Positions 52,159 to 61,555 of a stretch of 64,000 nucleotides of DNA are shown here, piece after piece. The position numbers and the translations under genes were made by a program. Numbering within the stretch: position 1 is the stretch's first letter; each line of letters opens with the position of its first letter. The notes under the pieces are model-generated. The model worked only from the letters and a program-made list of their open reading frames with translations. It was not told where the DNA came from and made no database searches. Source of the stretch: Bacillus sp. T3 (lineage in GTDB: Bacteria > Bacillota > Bacilli > Bacillales > Cytobacillaceae); NCBI RefSeq assembly GCF_033449965.1, contig NZ_CP137761.1, positions 2,480,001 through 2,544,000 of the forward strand, written 5' to 3'.

Positions 52159-53526
52159 TAATTCGAATTTTTCAAATAGTGAACTTGGATTTGGTTTTTT
52201 GCCTTTTTTCGATAAAAAGTGAATAATAACGGAAACAACCCCAACAAGTACAATGAAACATATACTGACAAAAAATCCGGGACGAACAGATTCATGAAAT
52301 AACGTCCCGCTAACAGCTAGTAATATTAGTAAAATGGCAATAATCCTTTTGACATGTCCGAACCATGTAATTTTTATTAATCTTTTCACAGAAACCAAAA
52401 CAAATAACCAATTATATAAGAGCATTAATCCTGCAGCTGTTGTAATATACTCGTATATTTTGTTTGGCATCACAAGAGCCATTACAATGGATACGATTAG
52501 GCCGCACACAGTTAATGCAAGCGCGTACATTGGAGTTTTAAGCTTTCCTTTCTTTGCAAAACGCTTTGGAGCATCTCCGTCTTCGGCTAGAGTTACTAAC
52601 ATGCTCGTGACTGCAAACAGGGATGCTGACATAGTTGAAAATCCAGCAATAATTAACGCTCCATTAAAAAGGTGTGGAAAAAAAGCCAGATTGTAACTTT
52701 TCATTGCAATAACAAAGGGACTTTCTTCCGAATTAAAGCTTTGCCATGACACCATACTTACAGCAAATCCAATCGAGATAATATAGATCGTGGTTAAAAC
52801 CAAAATCATAATTTTTCCTGATTTTCCCGCATCTTCTTTGTTTTTGAGCCTGACGGACATGATGCCCATTATTTCTATACCTCCAAAGGCATAGAATGCA
52901 AAGATTAGTCCTGACCATAATCCTTTAAGACCTGAAGGAAAAAAATCATGAGCCTGACTCGGAACATTGAATACTTCCTTTCCATTGTCAAGAAAACCTA
53001 GTAACCCAGCACCAGCAAGAATAATAAACATAAGGATCGCAGCAATTTTCACAACAGCAAAAAGATTCTCCATTCTTTCAAAGCCTTTAACACCCGTTAA
53101 AACAACAATAATTCCCAATACAGCAAAAATAGTTGCAAAAACCCATAAAGGTATGTTTGGGAACCAAAACTTTGAAAAGATCGATAATGCTGTTAGCTGG
53201 CTACCCATTATCAACATTTCAGAAAACCAGTAAACCCAACCACTACTAAATCCCGCCCACCTGCCAAACGCTTTTTTTGCATAGGACCGAAATGAACCCT
53301 TTTGGGGGTCATTTGCATACATTTTTGATAGTGCGTCAAACACAATATACGTTGCAATGGCAGCTAAAATAAAGGCAAGGAGCATGGAAGGTCCTGTAAT
53401 TCGAATCCCAAGTCCAGAGCCCAAAAAATATCCTGTTCCAATAATGCAACCGACACCAATTAATGATAGCTGCCACCACTCTAACAAATTTTCTCCCTGC
53501 TGGCTTCTACTCTTTTTATCGGTCAA
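52144..53526 (-). CDS. APC-family amino acid permease
   Basis: A 460-residue transporter with twelve membrane helices. The substrate-binding loop of helix 1 reads GVGCIIGTGYFLGSG and helix 6 has FAFYAFGGIEIMGI. The start is TTG with AAAGGAGG just upstream. It is close to the amino acid permeases of the AAT branch in Bacillus. Its 3' end overlaps lysE by 15 bases on the other strand with no room for a normal terminator. Confidence 0.9.
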   Translation of the reverse strand: MTDKKSRSQQGENLLEWWQLSLIGVGCIIGTGYFLGSGLGIRITGPSMLLAFILAAIATYIVFDALSKMYANDPQKGSFRSYAKKAFGRWAGFSSGWVYWFSEMLIMGSQLTALSIFSKFWFPNIPLWVFATIFAVLGIIVVLTGVKGFERMENLFAVVKIAAILMFIILAGAGLLGFLDNGKEVFNVPSQAHDFFPSGLKGLWSGLIFAFYAFGGIEIMGIMSVRLKNKEDAGKSGKIMILVLTTIYIISIGFAVSMVSWQSFNSEESPFVIAMKSYNLAFFPHLFNGALIIAGFSTMSASLFAVTSMLVTLAEDGDAPKRFAKKGKLKTPMYALALTVCGLIVSIVMALVMPNKIYEYITTAAGLMLLYNWLFVLVSVKRLIKITWFGHVKRIIAILLILLAVSGTLFHESVRPGFFVSICFIVLVGVVSVIIHFLSKKGKKPNPSSLFEKFELLEEK

Positions 53527-53645
53527 TTGAAGCCTCCTTTAGCCAATTCGACGTACGTCTCAGTAGAATTTACAGACAGTGTTATTTTGTGTTGGAATTC
53601 GATGGCTATTCTAAATTAAGGGTTGAAACATTTTACTCATAAAAA

Positions 53646-53682
53646 AAGACATTTTCCGACATGAAAATAGGAAAAATGTCTT
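53646..53682 (-). terminator. Intrinsic terminator
   Basis: AAGACATTTTCC pairs with GGAAAAATGTCTT, followed by TTTTTTTATG on the minus strand. It belongs to the gene ending at 53766. Confidence 0.8.
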
Positions 53683-53765
53683 ATCTTGCGCTTTCCCGAG
53701 AAATAATTTTCAAAAAGTCAATACTTTCCAGGTGGTTTTTTCTTTAAACTTTGAACTTTTTATGA

Positions 53766-54179
53766 TTAATTCTTATTGACTGCATCTTCAAACGGTGCAT
53801 AGAATACACCTTTTGGAGCTAAATATTCCCCTTCTTGAAATCGGGTCTCCCCATTCACGATATAGTCACCAGGATGGAAATAGTCAAAAAGCCCACTTAT
53901 ACTATGTAATAGGATAAAATTCTCATTTAATTCATCCATTAATTCACGGTATCCTTCATAATCGATGATCTCAAAATCCTCATCCAGTTCGAAATTTTCC
54001 TTAATTGATTCAATAAATTCATCATGGTTACTCGTAGCTATATAAAGATCGACATCTAAACAATCTAAACATAAGAGTACCTCTTCACCCTTTATCCGCT
54101 CATAAGAACGATTTACTATTTCTTGTAATATAGAAAGGATTTTTTCGGAATTAACAAGCTCTTTCGTCGTTTTAAGCAT
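53766..54179 (-). CDS. Acidic cytosolic protein of unknown function
   Basis: A 137-residue, strongly acidic protein (ENFELDEDFEIIDYEGYREL) with one pair of cysteines in LLCLDCLDVDLYIATSN. It has no signal or membrane segment. GGAGGTAAC lies close before the ATG. It stands alone with its own terminator. I do not recognise the family. Confidence 0.7.
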   Translation of the reverse strand: MLKTTKELVNSEKILSILQEIVNRSYERIKGEEVLLCLDCLDVDLYIATSNHDEFIESIKENFELDEDFEIIDYEGYRELMDELNENFILLHSISGLFDYFHPGDYIVNGETRFQEGEYLAPKGVFYAPFEDAVNKN

Positions 54180-54405
54180 AATGTTACCTCCTTTGTATGT
54201 GTTTCGTGTCCTTAGTGATTAACCTTATTATTCCACAGACTATTTTCCATTTTGTATAAAAACCTGTCAATAAAAAATTACATATATGAAGAACAAATAT
54301 TCGCTTCTCCCAACAAATCCCCATCGTTAAATATTCATGAAACAATCAAAAATATACATACTATTACAAAAGAGTGCAATTGAAAAGGAGTAGGTGAACC
54401 ATTAA

Positions 54406-54759
54406 ATGAAGCTAAAATGTATATGTAGTCTGTTTCTTTTTTGCTGCTTGAATACAATCTTCCTGGCTAATTCTCCCGTTAATGTGTATGGAAGAATGAT
54501 TGAAACAGAACAAAAACCTGAACCTGCCTATGCAAAATGGGGCAGACTGGCCATGAAGAAAGCAAAAGAACATTATCCTAAAGCAGATATAATAGACTAT
54601 CTCCATGTTGGAAGAATTGAAAGTGCTAAAACCACAACCGAAACCTTTAAACTTTGGTTAAAGGAAGGCAGTAAGGAATTCGGAGTTATCATTAAAATTG
54701 AATTTGATACAACAACAGAACAAGTAAAACGGATTTCGTATCAAAAAACATCACGCTAA
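54406..54759 (+). CDS. Secreted DUF3889-like protein (YqzG type)
   Basis: A 117-residue protein with a signal peptide (MKLKCICSLFLFCCLNTIFLANS, cut near residue 30) and a small domain: EPAYAKWGRLAMKKAKEHYP, then DYLHVGR and ETFKLWLKEGSKEFGVIIKI. This follows the DUF3889 pattern of B. subtilis YqzG. AAAGGAG precedes the ATG. The function is unknown; the fold resembles PepSY-like secreted domains. Confidence 0.8.
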   Translation: MKLKCICSLFLFCCLNTIFLANSPVNVYGRMIETEQKPEPAYAKWGRLAMKKAKEHYPKADIIDYLHVGRIESAKTTTETFKLWLKEGSKEFGVIIKIEFDTTTEQVKRISYQKTSR

Positions 54760-54776
54760 CTTTTAAGATCAGGACG

Positions 54777-54804
54777 AACACTGGATAAAATTCAGTGTTT
54801 TTTC
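54777..54804 (+). terminator. Intrinsic terminator
   Basis: AACACTG pairs with CAGTGTT, followed by TTTTTC, 17 bases after the DUF3889 gene. Confidence 0.85.
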
Positions 54805-55161
54805 ATTTCAAAAGAAGATTCCTTAAAATGTTTTTCCGACAAAATGAAATGAATTAATATTTCATCCGACAAAACGCGCATTGTAATCGTTAACATAGCA
54901 GGAATTTGTCGAGCGTATGTTCTTGATTATCTATTGCTCCAGTCATATACTAATAACAATATATCTTGATACACCGCCTTTTTCCTAAGTTTTATGTATT
55001 TTTAAAGGCAGTCTTCTTTTGTGTATGCCACTCGATTAATTCCTTTTTAAGGCTATATCGCCAAAGTTGTTTTTCCTCATTTACAGCGGAAATGAACCGC
55101 AATTCGAAAAAGATTACTTTTCGTAGAAAAATTTCAATTTATTAAGAAAGGGAGTATGAAA
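54805..55161. other. Intergenic region, 357 bases
   Basis: AT-rich sequence before the 44-residue stress protein gene. It must carry that gene's promoter, but I see no further gene, strong hairpin or repeat in it. Confidence 0.6.
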
Positions 55162-55296
55162 ATGATTAAAGTAACTGTAACAATTAACTACCAGGGTAAG
55201 AACTACGTAACAAATGTTTTAACTGATAAAGAAACAGGTGAGGAAACGATTAAGCAAATGGCATTTGAACAAGTAAGAAAACAGTGGTCAAGATAA
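55162..55296 (+). CDS. BA3454-family small stress protein
   Basis: A 44-residue protein, MIKVTVTINYQGKNYVTNVL then TDKETGEETIKQMAFEQVRKQWSR. The beta-strand start, the TNV-x-T stretch and the QVRKQW end are typical of the BA3454 family, named from Bacillus anthracis. GGGAG lies seven bases before the ATG at 55162; an in-frame ATG at 55156 is too close to it. The ilvA leader hairpin begins 24 bases downstream. Confidence 0.85.
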   Translation: MIKVTVTINYQGKNYVTNVLTDKETGEETIKQMAFEQVRKQWSR

Positions 55297-55320
55297 TACA
55301 CAACAAAGCAACATCAATTT

Positions 55321-55404
55321 AAACACCTCTTCCTCTTTTCTAAACCAACTTAAGCATAAACAGGTTTAGAACGTAAAGAATACTTAAGGAGGAGGTGTTT
55401 TTTT
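55321..55404 (+). promoter_or_regulatory. Terminator-like leader hairpin that holds the ilvA ribosome site
   Basis: AAACACCTCTTCCT (55321-55334) pairs with AGGAGGAGGTGTTT (55387-55400) over 14 pairs with one G-U. Inside it TTCTAAACC pairs perfectly with GGTTTAGAA over nine pairs. Seven T (55398-55404) follow at once, and the last two of them begin the TTG start codon of ilvA. The right arm is the ilvA Shine-Dalgarno sequence. The structure would end transcription, hide the ribosome site, or both. No T-box, riboswitch or leader-peptide sequence that would open it was recognised. Confidence 0.65.
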
Positions 55405-56607
55405 GGTTTCATTAACTGATATATTCGTTGCTCGCGAGAATATGCGTGGATTGATCCATGTAACTCCACTTGATTATTCTAAAACGTTTAGCACGCTTGC
55501 AGGCAATGAAGTGTACTTAAAGCTTGAAAATCTTCAAAAAACTGGTTCTTTTAAGGTGAGAGGTTCTTTTAATAAAATGCTTGCACTAAAAAACGAGAAT
55601 GTACATAAAGGGGTCATCGCAGCATCTGCAGGAAACCATGCCCAAGGAGTGGCTTTTTCTTCTAGTCTACTCGATCTTCCTTGTACGATTGTCATGCCGA
55701 AAGGAGCTCCTATAAGTAAAATATTAGCAACCCGAAAATATGGTGCAGAGGTTGAATTGCATGGAACTGTTTTTGATGACGCGCTTGCTTATGCCTTAAA
55801 ACTAAAAGAACAAAATGGTTCAGCCTTTGTCCATCCCTTCGATGATCATTATGTTGTTGCTGGACAAGGTACAGTCGGATTAGAAATACTTGAACAACTT
55901 CCTGATGTAGAAGCGATTGTTTGTCCAATTGGTGGAGGTGGATTAATCTCCAGGACTTGCAATGGCCATTAAAGAACAAAAACCATCTGTTAAAATATAC
56001 GGAATTGAAGCTGAAGCATGCCCGAGCATGAAGCAATCACTTTTAGTAGACCACACCGTGACGGTTGATTCTCAACCAACGATGGCAGACGGCATTGCTG
56101 TTAAAAAACCTGGTGAGCTCCCCTTCCAAATTGTACAAAAATATGTTGATGAAGTTTTTTGTGTAGATGAAATGGAAATTGCAAGAACCATGTTAATGCT
56201 ATTAGAACGCAGCAAACTACTTGTTGAAGGATCTGGAGCCTGTTCGCTTGCATCATTACTCTACCAAAAAATTCCTATTGCTGGAAAGAAGACCGTGGCT
56301 GTCATCAGTGGAGGAAATGTCGATGTAAGTTTTATTTCGAGAATCATTGAACGTGGAATGGTAGAGGCTGGAAGATTTGTTCACTTTAGTTTATTTTTAA
56401 AGGACAAGACCGGGCAAACTCGAGAAACTCCTCCAAAATATCACCAATTTAGAAGCGAATGTCTTGAATCTTTCACTAGACCATATTGGTGAAAAAATAT
56501 TTCCAGGATATGCTTTGCTTCATCTATCATTGGAAACTAAAGATCATAGTCATGTAGAATATATTTTTAAAGAATTAGCAAAAAAAGGATATGAAATCCA
56601 GCAGTGA
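55403..56607 (+). CDS. ilvA: Threonine ammonia-lyase; two frameshifts in this sequence
   Basis: IlvA turns threonine into 2-oxobutyrate, the first step to isoleucine. The TTG start has GGAGGTG five bases upstream. The PLP lysine is Lys51 in KTGSFKVRGSFNK, the serine/asparagine loop is SAGNHAQGVA, and the PLP phosphate loop is PIGGGGLIS. At about 55952 the frame breaks (LISRTCNGH; corrected LISGLAMAIKEQKPSVKIYG), and again at about 56406 (DKTGQTRE; corrected DKPGKLEKLLQNITNLEANV or the same with Arg for Lys). The corrected protein is 400 residues with one C-terminal ACT-like domain, ending GYEIQQ. Both breaks fit one extra base each. Confidence 0.92.
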
Positions 56608-56684
56608 TCAATTGACATAAGAAAAGCTAATGGCGCCTAGAGCATGACACCCATCAAAGTTTTAGACATTCCTGACTCAAAATG

Positions 56685-56722
56685 AAAAATGGCTCCGAAT
56701 CTCATTTGGTGGCCATTTTTTC
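56685..56722 (+). terminator. Intrinsic terminator of ilvA
   Basis: AAAAATGGC-CC pairs with GG-GGCCATTTTT with one bulge, followed by T-rich sequence. Confidence 0.85.
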
Positions 56723-56834
56723 ATTTTTCGAACTAAAATTGGTGATGAAAATAAGACAAACATAGGACTGTTTGTGTTATTCTTGAAAGTAACGCAAAAG
56801 CAAAATAGAAAATCAACAAATAAGGAGTTTCAGC

Positions 56835-57623
56835 ATGAAGGATTATCAAATACTATTTTTAGATATTGACGGAACGATATTGCGTCCCGACCATACGATT
56901 GAAGATACAACGATTAAGGCCATAAATGAAATGAAGGAAAAAGATATTCATGTGGTATTATCCACTGGTAGACCGCTTCATGAATTGACCGAAATATCAG
57001 CTGAGTTGAATGTGGATTCATTTATCGCCTACAATGGCTCATATGCTATTTATAAAGGGAAGGAAATTTTTAAAAAGTATATGGATGACAGCATTCTATC
57101 CCATTATTTAGAGATAGCAGAAGAAAACCAACATGACTTTATCCTTTACTCTAACAGCCATAACCTATCGACAAACCTTAATTCTCAGAAATCTATGGAT
57201 TTTTATACTAAGTTCGCATTAACCAAAAACAAACAATTTCTCCCGGAGCATTTGAGTCATATTTTATCAGCAACAGTTCTTACTAACGATCAAAATGAAC
57301 AAGCCCTTTATCCAGAATATGAGGGAATTTTCTTTTCACCTGTAAATGTAAATGGAATGCAAAACTGTTTTGATATCTTAATGGATGATATTAACAAAGG
57401 AGTTGCAGTCCAATCGATGCTTTCATATTTAGATATCCCACGTGAGCATGCAATTGCCTTTGGCGATGGACTAAATGATAAAGAAATGCTTTCTTATGTA
57501 GGTGAGGGCTTTGCAATGGGAAATGCCCATCCAGCCTTATTTGAGTATGCTAAGCATAAAACGACAGATGTTCATAATTCTGGTATATACAATGGTTTAA
57601 AAAAGTTAGGTTTACTCATTTAA
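56835..57623 (+). CDS. Cof-type HAD-superfamily phosphatase
   Basis: A 262-residue HAD IIB hydrolase. Motif 1 is LFLDIDGTIL (Asp10 and Asp12), motif 2 VVLSTGRPL, and motif 4 AFGDGLNDKEML, then GNAHPALFEYAKHKTTDVHNSG as in the Cof family. The cap domain lies between about 85 and 180. Such enzymes remove phosphate from sugar phosphates or cofactors. AAGGAG precedes the ATG. The substrate is unknown. Confidence 0.9.
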   Translation: MKDYQILFLDIDGTILRPDHTIEDTTIKAINEMKEKDIHVVLSTGRPLHELTEISAELNVDSFIAYNGSYAIYKGKEIFKKYMDDSILSHYLEIAEENQHDFILYSNSHNLSTNLNSQKSMDFYTKFALTKNKQFLPEHLSHILSATVLTNDQNEQALYPEYEGIFFSPVNVNGMQNCFDILMDDINKGVAVQSMLSYLDIPREHAIAFGDGLNDKEMLSYVGEGFAMGNAHPALFEYAKHKTTDVHNSGIYNGLKKLGLLI

Positions 57624-57635
57624 ATAACACAACAG

Positions 57636-57674
57636 TAAAGAAGGAGTCCCTCATATAGGATGACTCCTTCTTTA
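57636..57674 (+). terminator. Intrinsic terminator
   Basis: TAAAGAAGGAGTC pairs with GACTCCTTCTTTA around a loop, 13 bases after the HAD gene. Confidence 0.88.
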
Positions 57675-57692
57675 TTTATTTGTATCCCCTTT

Positions 57693-58475
57693 TCAATTTC
57701 CAGTAAATTGAGGCTTCCTTTTCTCGAATTGTGCCCTTATTCCCTCTTTGTAATCTTCTGTCTGGAGGAGCACGGTTTGGACCATATTTTCATTCATTAA
57801 TGCCACGTCAAGATTACTTGACCCAGCACGGTTTAATAAATGTTTTACATATTTATTACATAACGGAGCACCGTTAATAATAAACTGGGAAAAATCAATC
57901 GCTGTTTTAAGAAGGTTGGCGTTTCCGTTTATTATTTGATTCACGATTCCTTTTTCAAGTGCTTCCTCTGCAGATATTTCTTTACCTGAAGAAATCCACT
58001 CTTTAGCAACCCGTAATGGAACATGTTCGACTAAATGCTTTGTCATACCAAGATCTGGTATAAGCCCTAGCTTTGAATAATTTAATGCAAACTTTGCTTT
58101 TCTTTCAGCAATAATAAAGTCCGATGCTAAAGCAATGCTAAATCCTGCACCTGCTGCATAGCCCTGAACCGCAGTTATCACATATTTATCTAAATCGACG
58201 ATTGTTTTTGCTAATGATGAGGTTAACTCAATCCATTTTGTGGTCTCTCTTGCATTCTCCAGAGACATCATCACCTCTAAATCTGCACCAATACAAAAAG
58301 ACTTTCCCTCTCCAGAAAGGATAATGACTTTTACATCTGGATCTTCCTCAGCTACACGTAACGCTTCTACAACCATAACAACCATTTCCTCATTCAAAGC
58401 ATTTGTATGGTTAGGTCGATTCAAGATGATGTGTCCAATTTGGTCTTCAACTCTGTAAATGACGGGACTTGACAT
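57693..58475 (-). CDS. Enoyl-CoA hydratase/isomerase family protein
   Basis: A 260-residue crotonase. The oxyanion-hole stretches are GEGKSFCIGADLEVM and YAAGAGFSIALASD. At the site of the second catalytic glutamate the sequence is LNYSKLGLIPDLGMTKHLVE, closer to PaaG-type isomerases (Asp in IPD) than to FadB-type hydratases. The ATG at 58475 has AAGGGAG upstream. It stands alone, with no other beta-oxidation gene near, so substrate and exact reaction are unknown. Confidence 0.87.
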   Translation of the reverse strand: MSSPVIYRVEDQIGHIILNRPNHTNALNEEMVVMVVEALRVAEEDPDVKVIILSGEGKSFCIGADLEVMMSLENARETTKWIELTSSLAKTIVDLDKYVITAVQGYAAGAGFSIALASDFIIAERKAKFALNYSKLGLIPDLGMTKHLVEHVPLRVAKEWISSGKEISAEEALEKGIVNQIINGNANLLKTAIDFSQFIINGAPLCNKYVKHLLNRAGSSNLDVALMNENMVQTVLLQTEDYKEGIRAQFEKRKPQFTGN

Positions 58476-58713
58476 TTTGATTTCTCCCTTCAACTAATAA
58501 GTTTGGAGGCCGGGGACTTTGACTCATCGTTCTATTTCCTGTCACGGCTAAGTACTTATTTTATATAATTAACATTCCATTTTACGAGCTAAATCCCTTT
58601 TCGATTCGAGAGTCATTTCTTACAACTTTATGTCAAATATTACCACTATCATTATGTTCACTACGATAATATCCTACTGAATCATGAAATGAACCAGATA
58701 TATCGATAAAAAA

Positions 58714-58742
58714 ACAGGCGACTCTTTTTTGGAGTCACCTGT
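58714..58742 (-). terminator. Intrinsic terminator of the cpdB-like gene
   Basis: ACAGG-GACTC pairs with GAGTC-CCTGT around a T-rich loop, followed by TTTTTTT on the minus strand, directly after the stop codon. Confidence 0.85.
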
Positions 58743-58746
58743 ACTT

Positions 58747-60829
58747 TTAATTCTTGCTAAGGTCTAGTTTATATATACCAAATCCCTGTTCATCTAGTTC
58801 TTTCGTAAATGAAATTCGACTTCCTGCTTTAATATAGAGCGCTCCTTTTGGTGATGTCGTAAAGCTAATTTTAACATTGTTATTAATCGGAGCTATTGAC
58901 CAGTTTTGGTCTACCTTTGGTGTAATTTCCTTTAGTTCAAATATATATTTCATTAAAATTTGCCGATTTTGATCGACAGAATCAACGACGATCTCATTTC
59001 CCCCTAATCCAGGAAAATTACCTCCTCCATCCGCGCGATAGTTGTTGGTGACAACAATAAACTCTTGTTTTGGATCAATTGGTTTATGATTATAAGTAAG
59101 ATTAATCACCCGACTGGACGCTGGATTAATTAGTTTACCAGTTAAATCATATTTTGGAGGTTTCGTCACATCAAATTGGTACTGTATCCCGTCAATAACG
59201 TCAAAATTAAAGACAGGATAATTCGTGTTTAGTAGAGCTTGAACATCTGTTTTTATCGGGTCAATTGTATTAAATTGCCCTGCAGACATTTCAAGCCATT
59301 CCTTCACTACTGCCCCTTTTACCTTAATAGCCTGCAAAGTATTGTCGTACAAATACAAATCGCCAGTACTCCGAATCGATAAATCCCCTTTTTTAATTTC
59401 TGTATAATCTTCAAAGCCATTTCTACCTGCCTTAAACGGCGCACTAACTGAAAGGATTGGCAATTGACGGTATTCTGGCTTATTCTTTTTTATGTAATTT
59501 TGTACGTACCATTTTTGTGCATTCGTGACAACTTGAATGGAAGGATCATCCTGCACTAATGCAAAATAACTTTGAATATCATCATTTGTCCTTCCCATTG
59601 GTGTATTAATGTAATTTATCGTTTCTCGATGATCTCTCATGACTGCTTTAACGATTGACTTGTCTTCTTCTACAATACTTTTCACATTAAGATTTCCTAA
59701 AGCTGTATCCATATCTTCAAGCCATATTTCTCGTGTGAAGGATTGTGAATCGACAACTTTCCATTTTTCATTTTCTATATTTAACTGTAAATCAATAATT
59801 CCAAGTGACCCACCACCATAACCAGCTTGAACAGCGGGAACACCATTAATGGTCCCCTTTCGATTGTCTATGCCAGCCAATGGTTGCTTATCTGGGCCTA
59901 ACAATGTTCCATCTTGTGCAGTTGCCGCTTTCAGCCGGAAATAGTTTATGAGTATGGGAAAATGTAATTGCATCTATCCCTGGTATTTCGCTTAGCGGAA
60001 AAACAGCATTTTCGGTTTCACTTCTTGAGGGTCTTAACCCAGTATGAGCCAATACAATAACAAGATCGGCTCCTTTCTTTCTGATTTCTGGAATAAACTT
60101 TTTGGCAGTCTCAACAATATCTTTAACCACCACTTTTCCTTGTAATATCCCTTTATCCCATTGCATTGCTTGTGGAGGTAGAAAGCCGATAAACCCAATT
60201 TTTAGCACATGCTTTTTTCCGTTTTCATCAATGAACATTTTCTTCATAATACGGTATGGCTTGAACATATTTTTATCGTTTTGCGGATTTGCATCATGGT
60301 CATCGATAAAAACATTTGCATTCACATAAGGAAATTCAGCATCGTTATATGCTTCCTTAAGAAAATCAAATCCAAAGTTAAATTCATGGTTACCTAAGGT
60401 TGCTATATCATATCCCATCCTATTCATCGCTTTAAACACCGGATGGACCTCGCCAGGCTTTAATACATTATATTTTGCTTTATAGGTGGCAAGCTGAGTG
60501 CCTTGAATTAAATCACCATTGTCAACAAGAATACTATTCTTTACTTCCTTTCTGGCATTTTTAATTAACGTTGCTGTTTTCGCTAACCCGACCTTTGGAT
60601 AGACTTCATCCTTATTGTAGTCATAGCTTAAAATATTTCCATGTACATCTGTTGTTTCCATAATTCTTAGTTTTAATAAAGCAGGTGTCGTTCTTTCATC
60701 CTTCATGGTGGCCAAGATTACCTCCTTGCCACATGCTGTTTGCTCCGCACCAAAAGCTGAGAATAATCCGATTGCCAGGCTAAATCCAAGAGAAGCTGAT
60801 AGAAGTTTTTTTAGATGTGGCTTTTCCAA
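58747..60829 (-). CDS. Secreted 2',3'-cyclic-nucleotide phosphodiesterase/3'-nucleotidase; one frameshift in this sequence
   Basis: A CpdB/YfkN-type enzyme of about 693 residues. The start is a TTG at 60829 with AAGGAGCG upstream, then a signal peptide ending near FGAEQTACG. The metallophosphatase domain has METTDVHGNILSYDYNKDEV, VDNGDLIQGT, TLGNHEFNFG and ITFSHTHKLFP. There the frame breaks near 59933: removal of one base gives HKLFPAKAATAQDGTLLG, then GTINGVPAVQAGYGGG and the 5'-nucleotidase C-terminal domain (NNYRADGGGNFPGLGG). It should free nucleosides and phosphate outside the cell. No LPxTG anchor is present. The 2083 bases are 694 codons plus one. Confidence 0.9.
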
Positions 60830-61065
60830 AAAAATCGCTCCTTGTATCATCATGCTTACATATTTCGATAATGCGAACCCATGTAGTTAAACGCGGTTTG
60901 TAATGATGATATTGTTTCCAAAATCTTGTTTTAATACCAGAAAAGTTTCGAAGCAAATATTTATTGAGATTTAACTTGTTTATTAATGTGGTGATTTATG
61001 TTAACCTACATTTAATAAAGTTTACATTTCTTAGTTTATTCAATTTTTTATAGGCGGTGAGTTTA

Positions 61066-61518
61066 ATGTTTTTAAGAGGGCATCATCTTTTGTGTATTCA
61101 AGGTTTTCGCGGCATGGGTTATAGTGAGGATTTTGTTAAAAACATGACTGAAATAGTCGCTGAAATTCAAGACAGAGATAATGATTTTCCTATTAGAGTG
61201 GTAGCTGGTTTCGATAACGCTTGTATGTCCTGTCCAAATCGCGGAGATCGAATTTGTGAAGCAAATGAAGGCTCTCAAAAACATGTCATCACGATGGATT
61301 TGAATGTAATCCAGCACTTAGGTTTAATTGTTGGGAAATACTATCAAAAATCAACATTGATGGATCTTGTCGCTAAAAGAGTAGATCCTGATGATTTAGA
61401 TGAGCTTTGCAAAGGCTGTTCCTGGCTACAATATGGGGTATGTAAGCAAGGAATAATCGAAATGAAGGATCGATTTGGAGTAATTGAAAATCAACCTATC
61501 ATGGCAAAAAAGAGATGA
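61066..61518 (+). CDS. DUF1284 cysteine-rich protein
   Basis: A 150-residue protein, MFLRGHHLLCIQGFRGMGYS at the start and a cysteine set in ACMSCPNRGDRICE and LCKGCSWLQYGVC that could bind a metal or an Fe-S cluster. This is the pattern of DUF1284 (YoaK-like) proteins of unknown function in Firmicutes. AGGCGGTGAG precedes the ATG at 61066. It is convergent with proA, whose terminator overlaps its last codons. Confidence 0.82.
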   Translation: MFLRGHHLLCIQGFRGMGYSEDFVKNMTEIVAEIQDRDNDFPIRVVAGFDNACMSCPNRGDRICEANEGSQKHVITMDLNVIQHLGLIVGKYYQKSTLMDLVAKRVDPDDLDELCKGCSWLQYGVCKQGIIEMKDRFGVIENQPIMAKKR

Positions 61519-61542
61519 CGTAATAATAAATACGTCACCTCT
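61511..61542 (-). terminator. Terminator of proBA, overlapping the DUF1284 stop
   Basis: On the minus strand AGAGGTGACGTA pairs with TACGTCATCTCT, with TTTTTTGCC after it. The right arm covers the last codons and stop of the convergent DUF1284 gene. Confidence 0.8.
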
Positions 61543-61555
61543 TATCCCTTATAAT

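Noticed and set aside
39342..60829. Real pseudogenes or programmed frameshifts in the MFS, ilvD, ilvA and cpdB-like genes
   Set aside because: There are no slippery heptamers at the sites, conserved residues are intact on both sides, and the shared C-A-G context fits an artefact better.
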